Positions 26,130 through 34,770 of a stretch of 60,913 bases of DNA are shown in pieces. This stretch comes from an uncultured Pelagibacteraceae bacterium (GTDB taxonomy: Bacteria; Pseudomonadota; Alphaproteobacteria; Pelagibacterales; Pelagibacteraceae). Every line of letters starts with the position of its first letter. Positions within the stretch are counted from its first letter, which is position 1. Made by a program: the position numbers and the translations under genes. The stretch is from the NCBI GenBank assembly GCA_902597335.1, contig CACJXK010000008.1:1-60913 (forward strand). Direction: 5' to 3'. Under the pieces are notes generated by a model. That model made no database searches. It was not told the origin of the DNA and saw only the letters and a list, made by a program, of their open reading frames with translations.

Positions 26130-27110
26130 TTAAATTACTCCTAGTTTTTTCATAAGAGCTGTCATTTCTTCAGTTTGTTTTTCTAAGAAAGAAACAAACT
26201 TTCCTTCTGGGTTATAAATATTTACCCATGCATTTCTTGCTCTTACAGTTTCCCATTCAGGAGTTTTTTGTACGTCGCCTAACATTTTAGCAATTTTTGA
26301 TTTATCAGAATTGCTCATTCCTGGAGGACCAAAAAAACCTCTCCAGTTTACGAATTGTACATCATATCCTTGTTCTTTTAATGTTGGTGCATCTGGAGCA
26401 TCAGATACTCTTGATGGAGCAGTAATACCAATAATTCTTACTTGGTCTCTTGCACCCATCAATTCACCTAAGCCTGTTGATATAATTTGAGTCTCACCAG
26501 ATAAAAGTCCAGCTAATGCTTTTCCTCCAGCATCATATGGTATATATGCAACTGCATTTGGATCTGCTCCTGCAGCTTGAAATGCTAAAGCACCAATTAA
26601 ATGGTCCATGCTTCCTCTTACAGAACCACCAGCCATCTTAACTGAATTAGGATCTTTGTTGTATGCATCAACTACATCTTTAAAGTTTTTAAAAGGTGAA
26701 CTTTTTGCAACTGCAATAGCTCCATAATCACCAATAACTCCAGCAATTGGCACAACATCTTTATAAGATAAAGTGCCATTACCTTTTACATAACCTTTAT
26801 GTCTTGTGATTGATCTTAATACTAATGGTGTTGATTGAACTAGAATTGTATTAGCAGGTTTTGTGTTAATCATGTAAGCTAAAGCTTTTCCACCTCCACC
26901 ACCTGACATATTTTCAAATGATGCACTTTTTAACATTCCAGCTTTTGTTAAAGCTTCTCCTGTTCCTCTAGCAGTTCCATCCCAACCACCTCCAGCACCA
27001 CCACCAATTACAAAGTGCAATTTATCCATTGCTACTGAGCTTGAGGTTGTTGCTGAAATTAAAAGTAAAGTTGAGAATAAAACTGTAATTAAAGATTTAA
27101 TTAGTTTCAT
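26130..27110 (-). CDS. tctC: Tripartite tricarboxylate transporter substrate-binding protein (TctC/Bug family)
   Basis: 326 residues from the ATG at 27110, which follows an AGAGGAAA ribosome site and gives a normal signal peptide (MKLIKSLITVLFSTLLLISA, cleaved near SSVA). A farther upstream ATG at 27170 lies inside the promoter -35 and is rejected. The mature protein has the Bug-family pattern: a glycine-rich FVIGGGAGGGWDGTARGTGEAL, VVPIAGVIGDYGAIAV near 125, and SGETQIISTGLGEL near 210. It binds a carboxylate in the periplasm and delivers it to TctAB. The gene order tctC-tctB-tctA is standard. Confidence 0.9.
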   Translation of the reverse strand: MKLIKSLITVLFSTLLLISATTSSSVAMDKLHFVIGGGAGGGWDGTARGTGEALTKAGMLKSASFENMSGGGGGKALAYMINTKPANTILVQSTPLVLRSITRHKGYVKGNGTLSYKDVVPIAGVIGDYGAIAVAKSSPFKNFKDVVDAYNKDPNSVKMAGGSVRGSMDHLIGALAFQAAGADPNAVAYIPYDAGGKALAGLLSGETQIISTGLGELMGARDQVRIIGITAPSRVSDAPDAPTLKEQGYDVQFVNWRGFFGPPGMSNSDKSKIAKMLGDVQKTPEWETVRARNAWVNIYNPEGKFVSFLEKQTEEMTALMKKLGVI

Positions 27111-27141
27111 TATTTCCTCTCTTATTATAATTATACCTGAT

Positions 27142-27170
27142 ATTAAACATAGATTTATATTTAGTGTCAA
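27142..27170 (-). promoter_or_regulatory. Sigma-70 type promoter of tctCBA
   Basis: On the minus strand TTGACA (27170-27165, consensus -35), a 17-bp spacer and TTTAAT (27147-27142, five of six -10 bases) lie 31 bp upstream of the preferred tctC ATG. It is the best promoter match I see in the window. Its presence rules out the longer tctC reading that would start at 27170. Confidence 0.6.
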
Positions 27171-27184
27171 TAATGATTACGTAA

Positions 27185-28255
27185 ATGTTAAATACTTTAT
27201 CATTTCAAAACTTTTTTAAAGATTTGAGCGCCAGCTATAAAGCTCTCGCTATTGGTATTATAGGTGGTTATATTGGAACTATAATTGGTCTGCCTTTACC
27301 ATGGTTATTAGGTTCTCTAGGTTTGAATCTTTGTGTTGCTTTTACAAAATTTAACATAAAATTTCCCACAAAATTATTAAATCCTATTTTTTTAATGGTT
27401 GGAATAATTCTTGGCGGGACTCTAAATGTATCTTTATTATACAAAATACATTTGTGGGTATTTTCATCTGTAGCAATGTTGGTATGTACAATTGTAAGTA
27501 CAATATTGGCTGGTTTATATTTTGTTAAAGTTTGTAGATTTGATAAATTTATTGCTACTTTAGCAGCTCTGCCAGGTGCATTTGTTCCAATTGCAGCAGC
27601 ACTTTTAGAATATGGTAAAAAAGATAATCATAAGCAAGTATTAATACCACAAGCAACAAGAGTAATTTTTATTGTTAGTTTTGTACCAATTCTATTTATT
27701 AGTAATTTGGGTTTTTCAGAGATCGAAGGATATAATTACGATAATGTCTATAATCTAAGATATTGTTTTGAAATTATATTTTTAATTTTAATTTGTTATT
27801 TATTTTCAATATTTTTAAAAAAACTAAAAATTCCATCTCCAATTCTTGTTGGAGCGATGGCTTTGTCGGGATTATTTTATACTTTTGAAATTGTAAATGC
27901 TAGATTTCCTGATTTTATAATAAATATTGCTTTTATTTTTTTAGGAACAGCACTCGGAAGTAGATTAAATGGTTTAAAACTAAAAGAATTATTTTTTTAT
28001 ATATTTCATGGGGTTATGGTGAGTTCAATTCTTGTAATTGTTGCAATGGTAACGGCTTATTTTTTACAATTTCTTGGCTTTGATTTCATTCCTACATTTC
28101 TAAGTTTTGCTCCAGGAGGCATACATGAGATGGTTGTAATAAGTGTAGCTTATAATATTGATCCAATTTTTGTTAGCTATCATCACTTTTTAAGAATATT
28201 AATTATTGTAGCTTTTCTTCCTATTATACTTAAAAAATTTACTGATGAAGTTTAA
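27185..28255 (+). CDS. AbrB-family integral membrane protein
   Basis: A 356-aa protein with about ten membrane segments built as a duplicated domain: GIIGGYIGTIIGLPLPWLLGSLGLNL near 19, LAALPGAFVPIAAALLEYG near 122, then KLKIPSPILVGAMALSGLFY near 210 and SFAPGGIHEMVVISVAYNIDPIFVSYHHFLRIL near 308. This is the AbrB (ammonia-monooxygenase-like) membrane family of uncertain function, often beside Tct transporters. It is divergent from tctC and may share its regulation. No transport substrate can be named. Confidence 0.8.
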   Translation: MLNTLSFQNFFKDLSASYKALAIGIIGGYIGTIIGLPLPWLLGSLGLNLCVAFTKFNIKFPTKLLNPIFLMVGIILGGTLNVSLLYKIHLWVFSSVAMLVCTIVSTILAGLYFVKVCRFDKFIATLAALPGAFVPIAAALLEYGKKDNHKQVLIPQATRVIFIVSFVPILFISNLGFSEIEGYNYDNVYNLRYCFEIIFLILICYLFSIFLKKLKIPSPILVGAMALSGLFYTFEIVNARFPDFIINIAFIFLGTALGSRLNGLKLKELFFYIFHGVMVSSILVIVAMVTAYFLQFLGFDFIPTFLSFAPGGIHEMVVISVAYNIDPIFVSYHHFLRILIIVAFLPIILKKFTDEV

Positions 28256-28259
28256 ATAT

Positions 28260-29003
28260 TTAAATAAAGTCTATAATGAGTTTAGTGCTACTTAAAAGAA
28301 TTAATGCATAAAGAATATTATAAAATAAATTTTCTTCTATAATTTTTAATAATTTGTAGCCAATAAATATTCCAATTATAGCTAGAGGGAAAAGGGAGAT
28401 GGATTGATACAATGTATCAAAACTCATCATTGATAAATAAATGTATAGTGGAAGTTTTATTAGATTAACACAGCTAAAAAAAATTATTCTAGTTCCAACG
28501 TAAACTTCTTTTTTTAATCTTAATGGTAATAAATAAAGACTCGTAGGAGTTCCACCTGCATGTACACAAAAACTTGAAAATCCTGCTATTGCTGAGCATA
28601 TAGCACCTTTTAAAAAATTTTGCTTAGCTGGAGTTGTTTTTTCTTTTTTAAATAAAAAATAATGTCCTGCAAATAAAAAACCCATTATTCCAACAATAAA
28701 TTTTAATAAATTTTCAGAAAAAAAACTAAAAGTAAGTGAACCAATTATAATTCCAACAGCTGCAAAGGGCACTATTAACATCAGGATGTTAAGATTAAAT
28801 TCCTTTCTAAATCGATAAACAGCTATCATGTCTGAGAAAATTAAAATTGGTAAAATTATAGCAAGTGCTTGTTGTAATGGCATCACAACAGTCATTAAAG
28901 GAACAGATATCAACGATATTGAACCTCCTAAACCAGATTTTGCAATCCCATATAAAACAATAGCAGGAACGACACTTATAAAAAAAAGCGAATTTATTTC
29001 CAT
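28260..29003 (-). CDS. TauE/SafE-family membrane permease
   Basis: A 247-aa protein with about eight membrane segments and TauE/SafE repeats: YGIAKSGLGGSISLISVPLM near 18 and GAICSAIAGFSSFCVHAGGTPTSLYLLP near 131. It probably exports a small anion. The ATG overlaps the stop of the glycosyltransferase 9 gene by one base (TAATG), so it is translationally coupled to it; the biological link is unclear. It is one of three TauE-family genes in the window, and this copy has no sulfur-metabolism neighbour. Confidence 0.8.
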   Translation of the reverse strand: MEINSLFFISVVPAIVLYGIAKSGLGGSISLISVPLMTVVMPLQQALAIILPILIFSDMIAVYRFRKEFNLNILMLIVPFAAVGIIIGSLTFSFFSENLLKFIVGIMGFLFAGHYFLFKKEKTTPAKQNFLKGAICSAIAGFSSFCVHAGGTPTSLYLLPLRLKKEVYVGTRIIFFSCVNLIKLPLYIYLSMMSFDTLYQSISLFPLAIIGIFIGYKLLKIIEENLFYNILYALILLSSTKLIIDFI

Positions 29004-29944
29004 TAATTTAAAGATTGTAAAAAATATTCAAAAACTTTTTCTGGTGAAAGTTTATTAAGATCTGTTACTTGGATTGCTTTAAAATTTTCTCTTTCTATAC
29101 TTACTTTGTATGCTGTTGTATGTGATCCAAATAATGCTACTCCTTTAACACCAAGGTGTGAAGAAATATGTGCTGGTCCTGTATCATTTGATATAACAAA
29201 ACTACTTCCTTTTATTAAAGATGCAAGTTCCTGTATAGATAATGAATTTTTTTGGTTTAAAATTGTAATTGCATTAATCTCTTTTGTCATATCAATCTCT
29301 TTAGGACCTGGAGCAACAACAATTTGATATTCATCTTCAAATTTTTTTTTTATTAACTCTATGAGTTCGTTGTAATAAGGCCATTTTTTAATTGTTAAAT
29401 GTGGTGAACAGAAAGGGAATAAAACTATGTATTTATTTAAATCAAATTTTTTTTTTATATTATCTATATTTGAGCAAGCCCACTTAAAATCAGGAAACAT
29501 AGTTTTGATAGTTTTTACACCTGAAGCTTCTAATTGATGTTTAAATCTATCTAGAACAGGATTTTTATCAAATTCAACTTTAGACTTACCATTTGGCAAT
29601 GTAGTTTCAGAAGATGACCAAATAAGATTGCCGGCATTAGGAAATAATATTTTTTTATAGAAACTTGAACGAGAAGAATTTTGTAAATCAAAAACTTTTA
29701 TAAATTTGTATTTTTTCAATTTGCCCATAAGATTAAATAAATAAATCAAATTAAATTTTGATAATCTCTTATCTAAAATTGTGTCCTCTAGATGAGGGTT
29801 TTGCTTAAAAAGATCAATGTAAGGCTTTGATGTTAATAAATAGATTTTATCATCTTTATGAAAATCAGAAATATCTTGAATTGCACCACTTGCCTGGGCT
29901 ATATCACCTAAAGAACCATGTTTAATTATGAGAATATTAGACAT
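29003..29944 (-). CDS. Glycosyltransferase family 9 (heptosyltransferase-like)
   Basis: A 313-aa GT-B protein. It begins ILIIKHGSLGDIAQASGAIQD, the RfaC/F-type N-terminal motif. FPFCSPHLTIKKWPYYNELIELI near 175 and VISNDTGPAHISSHLGVKGVALFGSH near 250 include the conserved D-TGPxH nucleotide-sugar site. GT9 enzymes add heptose or related sugars to the LPS core at the inner membrane. Next to DUF6165 and near other surface genes, a role in LPS assembly is likely; the sugar is not known. Confidence 0.85.
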   Translation of the reverse strand: MSNILIIKHGSLGDIAQASGAIQDISDFHKDDKIYLLTSKPYIDLFKQNPHLEDTILDKRLSKFNLIYLFNLMGKLKKYKFIKVFDLQNSSRSSFYKKILFPNAGNLIWSSSETTLPNGKSKVEFDKNPVLDRFKHQLEASGVKTIKTMFPDFKWACSNIDNIKKKFDLNKYIVLFPFCSPHLTIKKWPYYNELIELIKKKFEDEYQIVVAPGPKEIDMTKEINAITILNQKNSLSIQELASLIKGSSFVISNDTGPAHISSHLGVKGVALFGSHTTAYKVSIERENFKAIQVTDLNKLSPEKVFEYFLQSLN

Positions 29945-29976
29945 ATTTTAAACAACTTAACACACTATAAAAAATT

Positions 29977-30366
29977 ATGAATAAAATACTAGTTGAAGTA
30001 TCAGTTGGTGAACTTTTAGATAAAATCTCTATTCTGGAAATAAAAAAAGAAAAAATTAAGGATCTTGAGAAACTAAAATTTATAAACGATGAATATAGTG
30101 TACTTAAAGATCAATTGAATAAAAATGTTGAATCAGATGAAAAATTACTTGAATTATTCAATTCATTAAAAGAAATTAATTCAAAACTCTGGGTTATTGA
30201 AGATAATAAAAGATTATGTGAAAAAAATTCTGATTTTGGTGAAAAATTTATTAAACTTTCAAGAGACGTACATTTTTTAAATGATGACAGAGCAAAACTT
30301 AAACTGGAAATGAATAATCATACAGGTTCTAAAATCAAAGAAATTAAAGAATATACAAGCTATTAA
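29977..30366 (+). CDS. DUF6165-family protein
   Basis: 129 residues, rich in Glu and Lys and mostly helical, beginning ILVEVSVGELLDKISILEIKKEKIKD. This opening and ELNSKLWVIEDNIR-like segments (here INSKLWVIEDNKR near 68) are those of the DUF6165 family, frequently found near glycosyltransferases. No signal peptide or membrane segment is seen, and coiled coil is likely (about 20-100). It is divergent from the GT9 gene by 32 bp and is followed 7 bp later by a MATE transporter. Function is unknown. Confidence 0.65.
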   Translation: MNKILVEVSVGELLDKISILEIKKEKIKDLEKLKFINDEYSVLKDQLNKNVESDEKLLELFNSLKEINSKLWVIEDNKRLCEKNSDFGEKFIKLSRDVHFLNDDRAKLKLEMNNHTGSKIKEIKEYTSY

Positions 30367-30373
30367 TCAATAA

Positions 30374-31684
30374 GTGAGCGATAAATCGTCAATCAGATAC
30401 ATATTAACTTTATCTATACCGATATTTTTTGCCAATCTTGCAATTCCCCTGGTTGGAATTGTTGATACAGCATTAATGGGAAATATGAGTGATCAAAGTT
30501 ATCTGACTGCAACGAGTATAGCATCTAGTTTTTTTTCATTAGTATTTTGGAGTTTTGGTTTTTTAAGGATGGGAACTGTGGGGCTAGTAAGTCAATCATA
30601 TGGAAGAAATGATTATAAAAGCATCTTAAATATAGTTTTTAGAAATCTACTATTTGTAATTTCAATATCAATTTTATTGATACTATTCCAAAAACAATTA
30701 TTAAATTTATGTCTAATATTTTTTGATTTATCAATTGATACAAAAAAAAAATTTAATGATTATTTTAATATAAGAATTTACTCATCTCTTTTTGAATTAA
30801 CAATTTATATTGTAGTAGGCTTATTTATTGGATTACAAAAGACAAAAATTTCAAGCCTTGCAATTGGTTTGTTATCAATTCTAAATATCTTATTTAGCAC
30901 TATTTTAGTATTAAAATTCAATTTAAATATTAAAGGTGTCGCTTATGGGACTTTACTTGCCACAGGAATAACATCACTTTTATTTTTATTTTATATTTTC
31001 TATTATTTAAGAAAATATGTCTCTTTTAACTTTAATTTACAGGAAATTATAAATACCTCAAAATTAAAAAATTTATTAGAGATAAATTTAAATATATTTT
31101 TAAGAACTATATTATTAACTTTTTCTTTTTTTTGGTTTACTTATCTTGGTGGAAGAATTGGCGAAGAATTTATTGCAGCTAATACAATTTTAATAAATCT
31201 TATTTTTTTGTCTGCATTTATCTTAGATGCTTATGCCTTTTCAACAGAAGGTATAGTTGGATATTCCATTGGTAAAAAAAATAAACTTCTTTTTATAAAA
31301 ATAGTTAAAAATTCATTTATTTTGAGTTCTTTAACAGGGATATTGATTTCTTTATTTTACTTATTTTTCAAAAATTCATTTATAGATTTTATGACCGACA
31401 TAGAGAATATAAGAGATATTAGTTACCAGTATTCATTTTGGGTAGTTTTATTACCTTTTGTTTCATCATTTTGTTACCAATTAGATGGAATATTTATCGG
31501 AGCTTCTCAAACCCAAGAGTTGAGAAATGCCATGTTTGTCTCTGTTATTATTCACTTAATAAGTTCATTTATACTTGTTGAAGGTTTTGGTAATCAAGGT
31601 CTATGGATTTCTTTCACTATATTTTTGATTTTACGAGCGCTCACATTAACTTTTTATTTTAATAGAATTTACTTAAAAATTTAA
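30374..31684 (+). CDS. MATE-family efflux transporter (DinF-like)
   Basis: A 436-aa protein with 12 membrane segments. The N-terminal SIPIFFANLAIPLVGIVDTALMGNM and GFLRMGTVGLVSQSYGRND motifs are typical of the DinF branch of MATE transporters. Translation starts at GTG in GTGAGCGATAAATCG, 7 bp after the DUF6165 stop. MATE proteins export organic cations or metabolites using Na+ or H+ gradients; some DinF relatives move lipid-linked or acidic substrates. The substrate is unknown. Confidence 0.88.
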   Translation: MSDKSSIRYILTLSIPIFFANLAIPLVGIVDTALMGNMSDQSYLTATSIASSFFSLVFWSFGFLRMGTVGLVSQSYGRNDYKSILNIVFRNLLFVISISILLILFQKQLLNLCLIFFDLSIDTKKKFNDYFNIRIYSSLFELTIYIVVGLFIGLQKTKISSLAIGLLSILNILFSTILVLKFNLNIKGVAYGTLLATGITSLLFLFYIFYYLRKYVSFNFNLQEIINTSKLKNLLEINLNIFLRTILLTFSFFWFTYLGGRIGEEFIAANTILINLIFLSAFILDAYAFSTEGIVGYSIGKKNKLLFIKIVKNSFILSSLTGILISLFYLFFKNSFIDFMTDIENIRDISYQYSFWVVLLPFVSSFCYQLDGIFIGASQTQELRNAMFVSVIIHLISSFILVEGFGNQGLWISFTIFLILRALTLTFYFNRIYLKI

Positions 31685-31689
31685 ATTAA

Positions 31690-32475
31690 TTATTTTATAC
31701 TTGGAATTATTTTTCTTAAATCCATAGCTATTTTTGGTTTTATATTTGAATATATAATTCCTTTTCCAAATTTCTTGAGAGCCATTATTTTACCATCGGG
31801 TGAAATAATGACCGTATGTCCAAAAGTTTCTCTTTTAATCGTATTTTTTCCAGTTTGATTAGGAGCGAAAATATAACAAAAGTTTTCAATAGCTCTTGCT
31901 TTTAACAAAGCTAACCAATGTCTTTGGCCAGTTGTTTTGGTGAATGCCGACGGAACAGTTATAAAACTTAAATTTCTTTTTGATAAGTTTCTGTAAAGTT
32001 CTGGAAATCTTAAATCATAACAAATTGAAAGACCTATTTTTCCCCATGGCAAAGTAGCTGATACTAACTTTTTACCTGCCTTAAATACTTTACTTTCTTT
32101 ATGTTGTTCTTTTTTTGAAACTTTAACATCAAACATGTTTATTTTATCGTAATAAGTATTTATTTTTCCATTTGGTCCAATAAGAATAGATCTATTTCTT
32201 AATTTGTTTTTTTCTTTAATACACATTGAGCCAAGGAGTATCCATTTTTTCTTTGATTTAGCTGTTAGTTTTATTTTTTTTATTATTGGATCATTCTTCA
32301 TTTCAAATGAATATTTAAATAAATTTTTTTTATCAGCCGACATTAATGAAGAAGTTTCTGGTGTAATTATTAGGTCTGCTTGGTTCTTTATCGCTTGATT
32401 TACATATTTTATAATATCTTTAAAATTTTTAGCATAATCTTCCCCACTAGATAATTGAATACAAGCTACTTTCAT
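31690..32475 (-). CDS. Carbon-nitrogen hydrolase (nitrilase superfamily)
   Basis: A 261-aa enzyme with the complete Glu-Lys-Cys triad: E40 in ITPETSS, K111 in YYDKINMFD and C152 in SICYDLRFPELY. These match the omega-amidase/NIT and deaminated-glutathione-amidase branch (GxxICYDxRFPEL). It hydrolyses an amide to acid plus ammonia in the cytoplasm. The start overlaps the upstream ABC permease by 4 bp, so it is coupled to an amino-acid-type importer, suggesting it processes an imported amide or a transamination product. NIT2-type or deaminated-glutathione hydrolysis is equally possible. Confidence 0.83.
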   Translation of the reverse strand: MKVACIQLSSGEDYAKNFKDIIKYVNQAIKNQADLIITPETSSLMSADKKNLFKYSFEMKNDPIIKKIKLTAKSKKKWILLGSMCIKEKNKLRNRSILIGPNGKINTYYDKINMFDVKVSKKEQHKESKVFKAGKKLVSATLPWGKIGLSICYDLRFPELYRNLSKRNLSFITVPSAFTKTTGQRHWLALLKARAIENFCYIFAPNQTGKNTIKRETFGHTVIISPDGKIMALKKFGKGIIYSNIKPKIAMDLRKIIPSIK

Positions 32476-33149
32476 ATTTGAAATCCGTATTTTTTTTCTA
32501 AATACTTTACAATATTGTGAATTATAAAAGTTAAAAATAAATATATTATTCCTGCAGTAATAAAAGCTTCAAATGGCTTAAAAGTTAAAACGTTTACTTT
32601 TCTTGCTTCTCCCATTAAATCCATAATTGTTATTACGCTTGCCAAAGATGTACCTTTTAACATTAAAATTATCTCATTTCCATAAGCAGGTAGTGATTGT
32701 TTTATTGCTATTGGAATTTGTATCTTATAAAAAGTAATTTTCTTTGAGATACCTAAACTTTGTGCAGCCTCTATGTAACCCTCTTTTATTGTTTGGAAAG
32801 CCGATCTTAAAATTTCAGATGTGTATGCTCCAGTATTTAGTGAAAAGGCAATAATTGCACACCAATAAGGTTCTCTAATAACCACCCATAAAAATGAATT
32901 TCTTAGAAATTCAATATTAGCTAAACCATAATAGATTAAATATAATTGAACAAGCAATGGTGTGCCTCTGAAAAAATAAGAATATCCGTATGCAAACTTA
33001 TTAATTAAAGGATTATTGTTAATTCTTAAAATTGCAAAAAATAGACCAATTAACAGTCCAAAAAACATAGAGGATATTAAAAGCTTTAGAGTTATTACTG
33101 TCCCATTTAACAAGCTGGGAAAAACACTAATCATTAAATTTATATCCAT
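32472..33149 (-). CDS. Amino-acid ABC transporter permease (HisM type)
   Basis: A 225-aa protein with five membrane segments and the HisM/HisQ-family EAA loop: EGYIEAAQSLGISKKITFYKIQIP near 138 contacts an ATPase. FRGTPLLVQLYLIYYG near 60 is the family N-terminal signature. It forms the channel with the permease upstream (1-bp overlap) for a polar amino acid or opine. No ATPase gene lies in this cluster. It overlaps the nitrilase-family hydrolase downstream by 4 bp. Confidence 0.88.
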   Translation of the reverse strand: MDINLMISVFPSLLNGTVITLKLLISSMFFGLLIGLFFAILRINNNPLINKFAYGYSYFFRGTPLLVQLYLIYYGLANIEFLRNSFLWVVIREPYWCAIIAFSLNTGAYTSEILRSAFQTIKEGYIEAAQSLGISKKITFYKIQIPIAIKQSLPAYGNEIILMLKGTSLASVITIMDLMGEARKVNVLTFKPFEAFITAGIIYLFLTFIIHNIVKYLEKKYGFQI

Positions 33150-33841
33150 TAGTAACCTTTATTAAATCTAACTTCTAATTTGTTGATTATTTTCATGCTT
33201 AAAAATGTGAGAACTAAATATAGAACTGCAGCAACAGAGTAAAAAAATAATGGATCTCTTGTAGATCCTGCTGCGATATAGGACTGTCTCATAATTTCTA
33301 CCAATCCAGTTACAGATATTAAAGATGTATCCTTTAATGTTATTTGCCAAACATTGCTTAGGTTGGGAATAGATAGTCTCAACATCTGGGGTAAAATAAC
33401 TTTATAAAATTGAATACTTTTCTTTATTCCTAAAACCTGAGACGCTTCGAATTGACCTTTATCAATTGACAATATTGCTCCTCTAAAAACTTCTGTTGAA
33501 TATGCTCCTGATATAATCCCTATGGCAAGAGCACCAGTTACAAATGCATTAATCTCAATATAACCATCATATCCAAAAATTGAGGCAACATACATTACGG
33601 CACCTGTGCCACCAAAAAATAATAAATAAATTACTAATAGTTCTGGAACACCTCTAATAATTGTAGTGTAACAATTTCCAATTACATTAAGCGTTTTATT
33701 TTTAGATAATTTTAAAGGAGTAAATACTAATGCAAACACAAATCCAATTGCCATTGCAGCAATCGATACAGCAATTGTCATTAGGGTTGCAAAAAATAGT
33801 TCGTCTCCCCAACCAGCATCTCCAAAAGATAGAAGTTCCAT
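33149..33841 (-). CDS. Amino-acid ABC transporter permease (HisQ type)
   Basis: A 230-aa protein with five membrane segments, IIRGVPELLVIYLLFFGG near 63, and the EAA loop KGQFEASQVLGIKKSIQFYKVILPQ near 134. It is paired with the second permease, whose start overlaps its stop by one base. It follows the binding-protein gene across a 44-bp gap almost filled by a strong stem-loop (33848-33872) ending just before its ATG. That arrangement suggests lower expression than the binding protein. Confidence 0.88.
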   Translation of the reverse strand: MELLSFGDAGWGDELFFATLMTIAVSIAAMAIGFVFALVFTPLKLSKNKTLNVIGNCYTTIIRGVPELLVIYLLFFGGTGAVMYVASIFGYDGYIEINAFVTGALAIGIISGAYSTEVFRGAILSIDKGQFEASQVLGIKKSIQFYKVILPQMLRLSIPNLSNVWQITLKDTSLISVTGLVEIMRQSYIAAGSTRDPLFFYSVAAVLYLVLTFLSMKIINKLEVRFNKGY

Positions 33842-33847
33842 ATAGAT

Positions 33848-33872
33848 TGGCGACTATATATTATAGTCGCCA
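33848..33872 (-). other. Stem-loop between binding-protein and permease genes
   Basis: A perfect 11-bp stem (TGGCGACTATA with TATAGTCGCCA) and a 3-nt loop lie in the 44-bp gap between the ABC binding-protein stop and the permease ATG. The stem is G/C-rich at its base, unlike the surrounding DNA. No T-run follows on either strand, so it is not a classic terminator. An mRNA-stabilising or processing hairpin for the binding-protein transcript, or a brake on permease translation, fits better. Confidence 0.7.
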
Positions 33873-33885
33873 CATCTAAAATTAA

Positions 33886-34713
33886 TTACATAGAAGCGTC
33901 AAAACCAAACCATTTAATAGCAATTCTACTAATATGGCCGTCTTTTCTTGCTTTATCTATAGCTTTATTAAAGGCTTTTAAAAGTTTAGTGTCATCTTTT
34001 CTAATACCTACTCCAACACCATTACCAAATGCACCACCTGAAAAAGTTGGTCCCACAAGTACTACAGCTTCACCAGACTTTTCAGCATAATCGGTAAATG
34101 CAACCGCAGCAGCTAACGCTACATCACATCTTCCGTTAGATAAATCAAGGTTAACCTCATCTTGTGTCTTGTAAGTTTTTAAATTTACTTTTCCTACATC
34201 TCCAGACTCAAGAAAGTTTTGGTGAATTGTACCAATTTGAGTACAAACTGTTTTTCCAGATAAAGCAGATGTTAATGTTTTCATTGTTTTATTAACAGCT
34301 GATCCGCCAAGGTTTAAGTTTACAGCATCAGGAGTGTCTATTCCTTCAAGATCTGAACCTTTCATAACTGCTAAAGATGCAACTTCATCTGCATATCCTT
34401 GTGAAAAATTAATTGTTTTCATTCTTTCCTCAGTGATTGACATTCCGGCCATGATTGCATCAAATTTTTTAGATGTTAATGCCGGTATCATTCCGTCCCA
34501 ATCTTGTTCAACTATTTCACATTGTTGACCGATATATCTGCATAACTGCCAAGCTAGTTCTACTTCAAAACCAATTAATTTCCCTGAAGCATCTTTTGAA
34601 TTCCAGGGAGGATAAGCGCCTTCTGTACCAATTCTTATTTTATCAGCGTTTGCAGAGCTAATTAAAAATAAGGGTAATAGAAAAGTTAAAAATATTTTTT
34701 TTATTACATTCAT
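33886..34713 (-). CDS. Amino-acid ABC transporter substrate-binding protein (ArgT/OccT type)
   Basis: A 275-aa periplasmic protein with a signal peptide ending near SANA (residue 23). The mature part KIRIGTEGAYPPWNSKDASG, GFEVELAWQLCRYIG, and DWDGMIPALTSKKFDAIMAGMSITEER near 70-97 are hallmarks of SBP family 3, the lysine-arginine-ornithine and octopine/nopaline branch. A GGAGG ribosome site precedes the ATG. It follows speDE by 57 bp on the same strand. A basic amino acid, opine or related ligand is likely but unproven. Confidence 0.88.
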   Translation of the reverse strand: MNVIKKIFLTFLLPLFLISSANADKIRIGTEGAYPPWNSKDASGKLIGFEVELAWQLCRYIGQQCEIVEQDWDGMIPALTSKKFDAIMAGMSITEERMKTINFSQGYADEVASLAVMKGSDLEGIDTPDAVNLNLGGSAVNKTMKTLTSALSGKTVCTQIGTIHQNFLESGDVGKVNLKTYKTQDEVNLDLSNGRCDVALAAAVAFTDYAEKSGEAVVLVGPTFSGGAFGNGVGVGIRKDDTKLLKAFNKAIDKARKDGHISRIAIKWFGFDASM

Positions 34714-34770
34714 TTTTCCTCCATTAAAAAAATAATTATTTCACAATTTTTCTTATTTAAAAAGAAAATT

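Noticed and set aside
27111..27170. 20-residue N-terminal extension of TctC from the ATG at 27170
   Set aside because: It would put the start codon inside the -35 of the promoter. The ATG at 27110 has a ribosome site and gives a standard signal peptide.
34739..34770. Weak inverted repeat after speDE as a terminator
   Set aside because: The arms are A/T only with a bulge and no T-run follows, so it is not distinguishable from composition.
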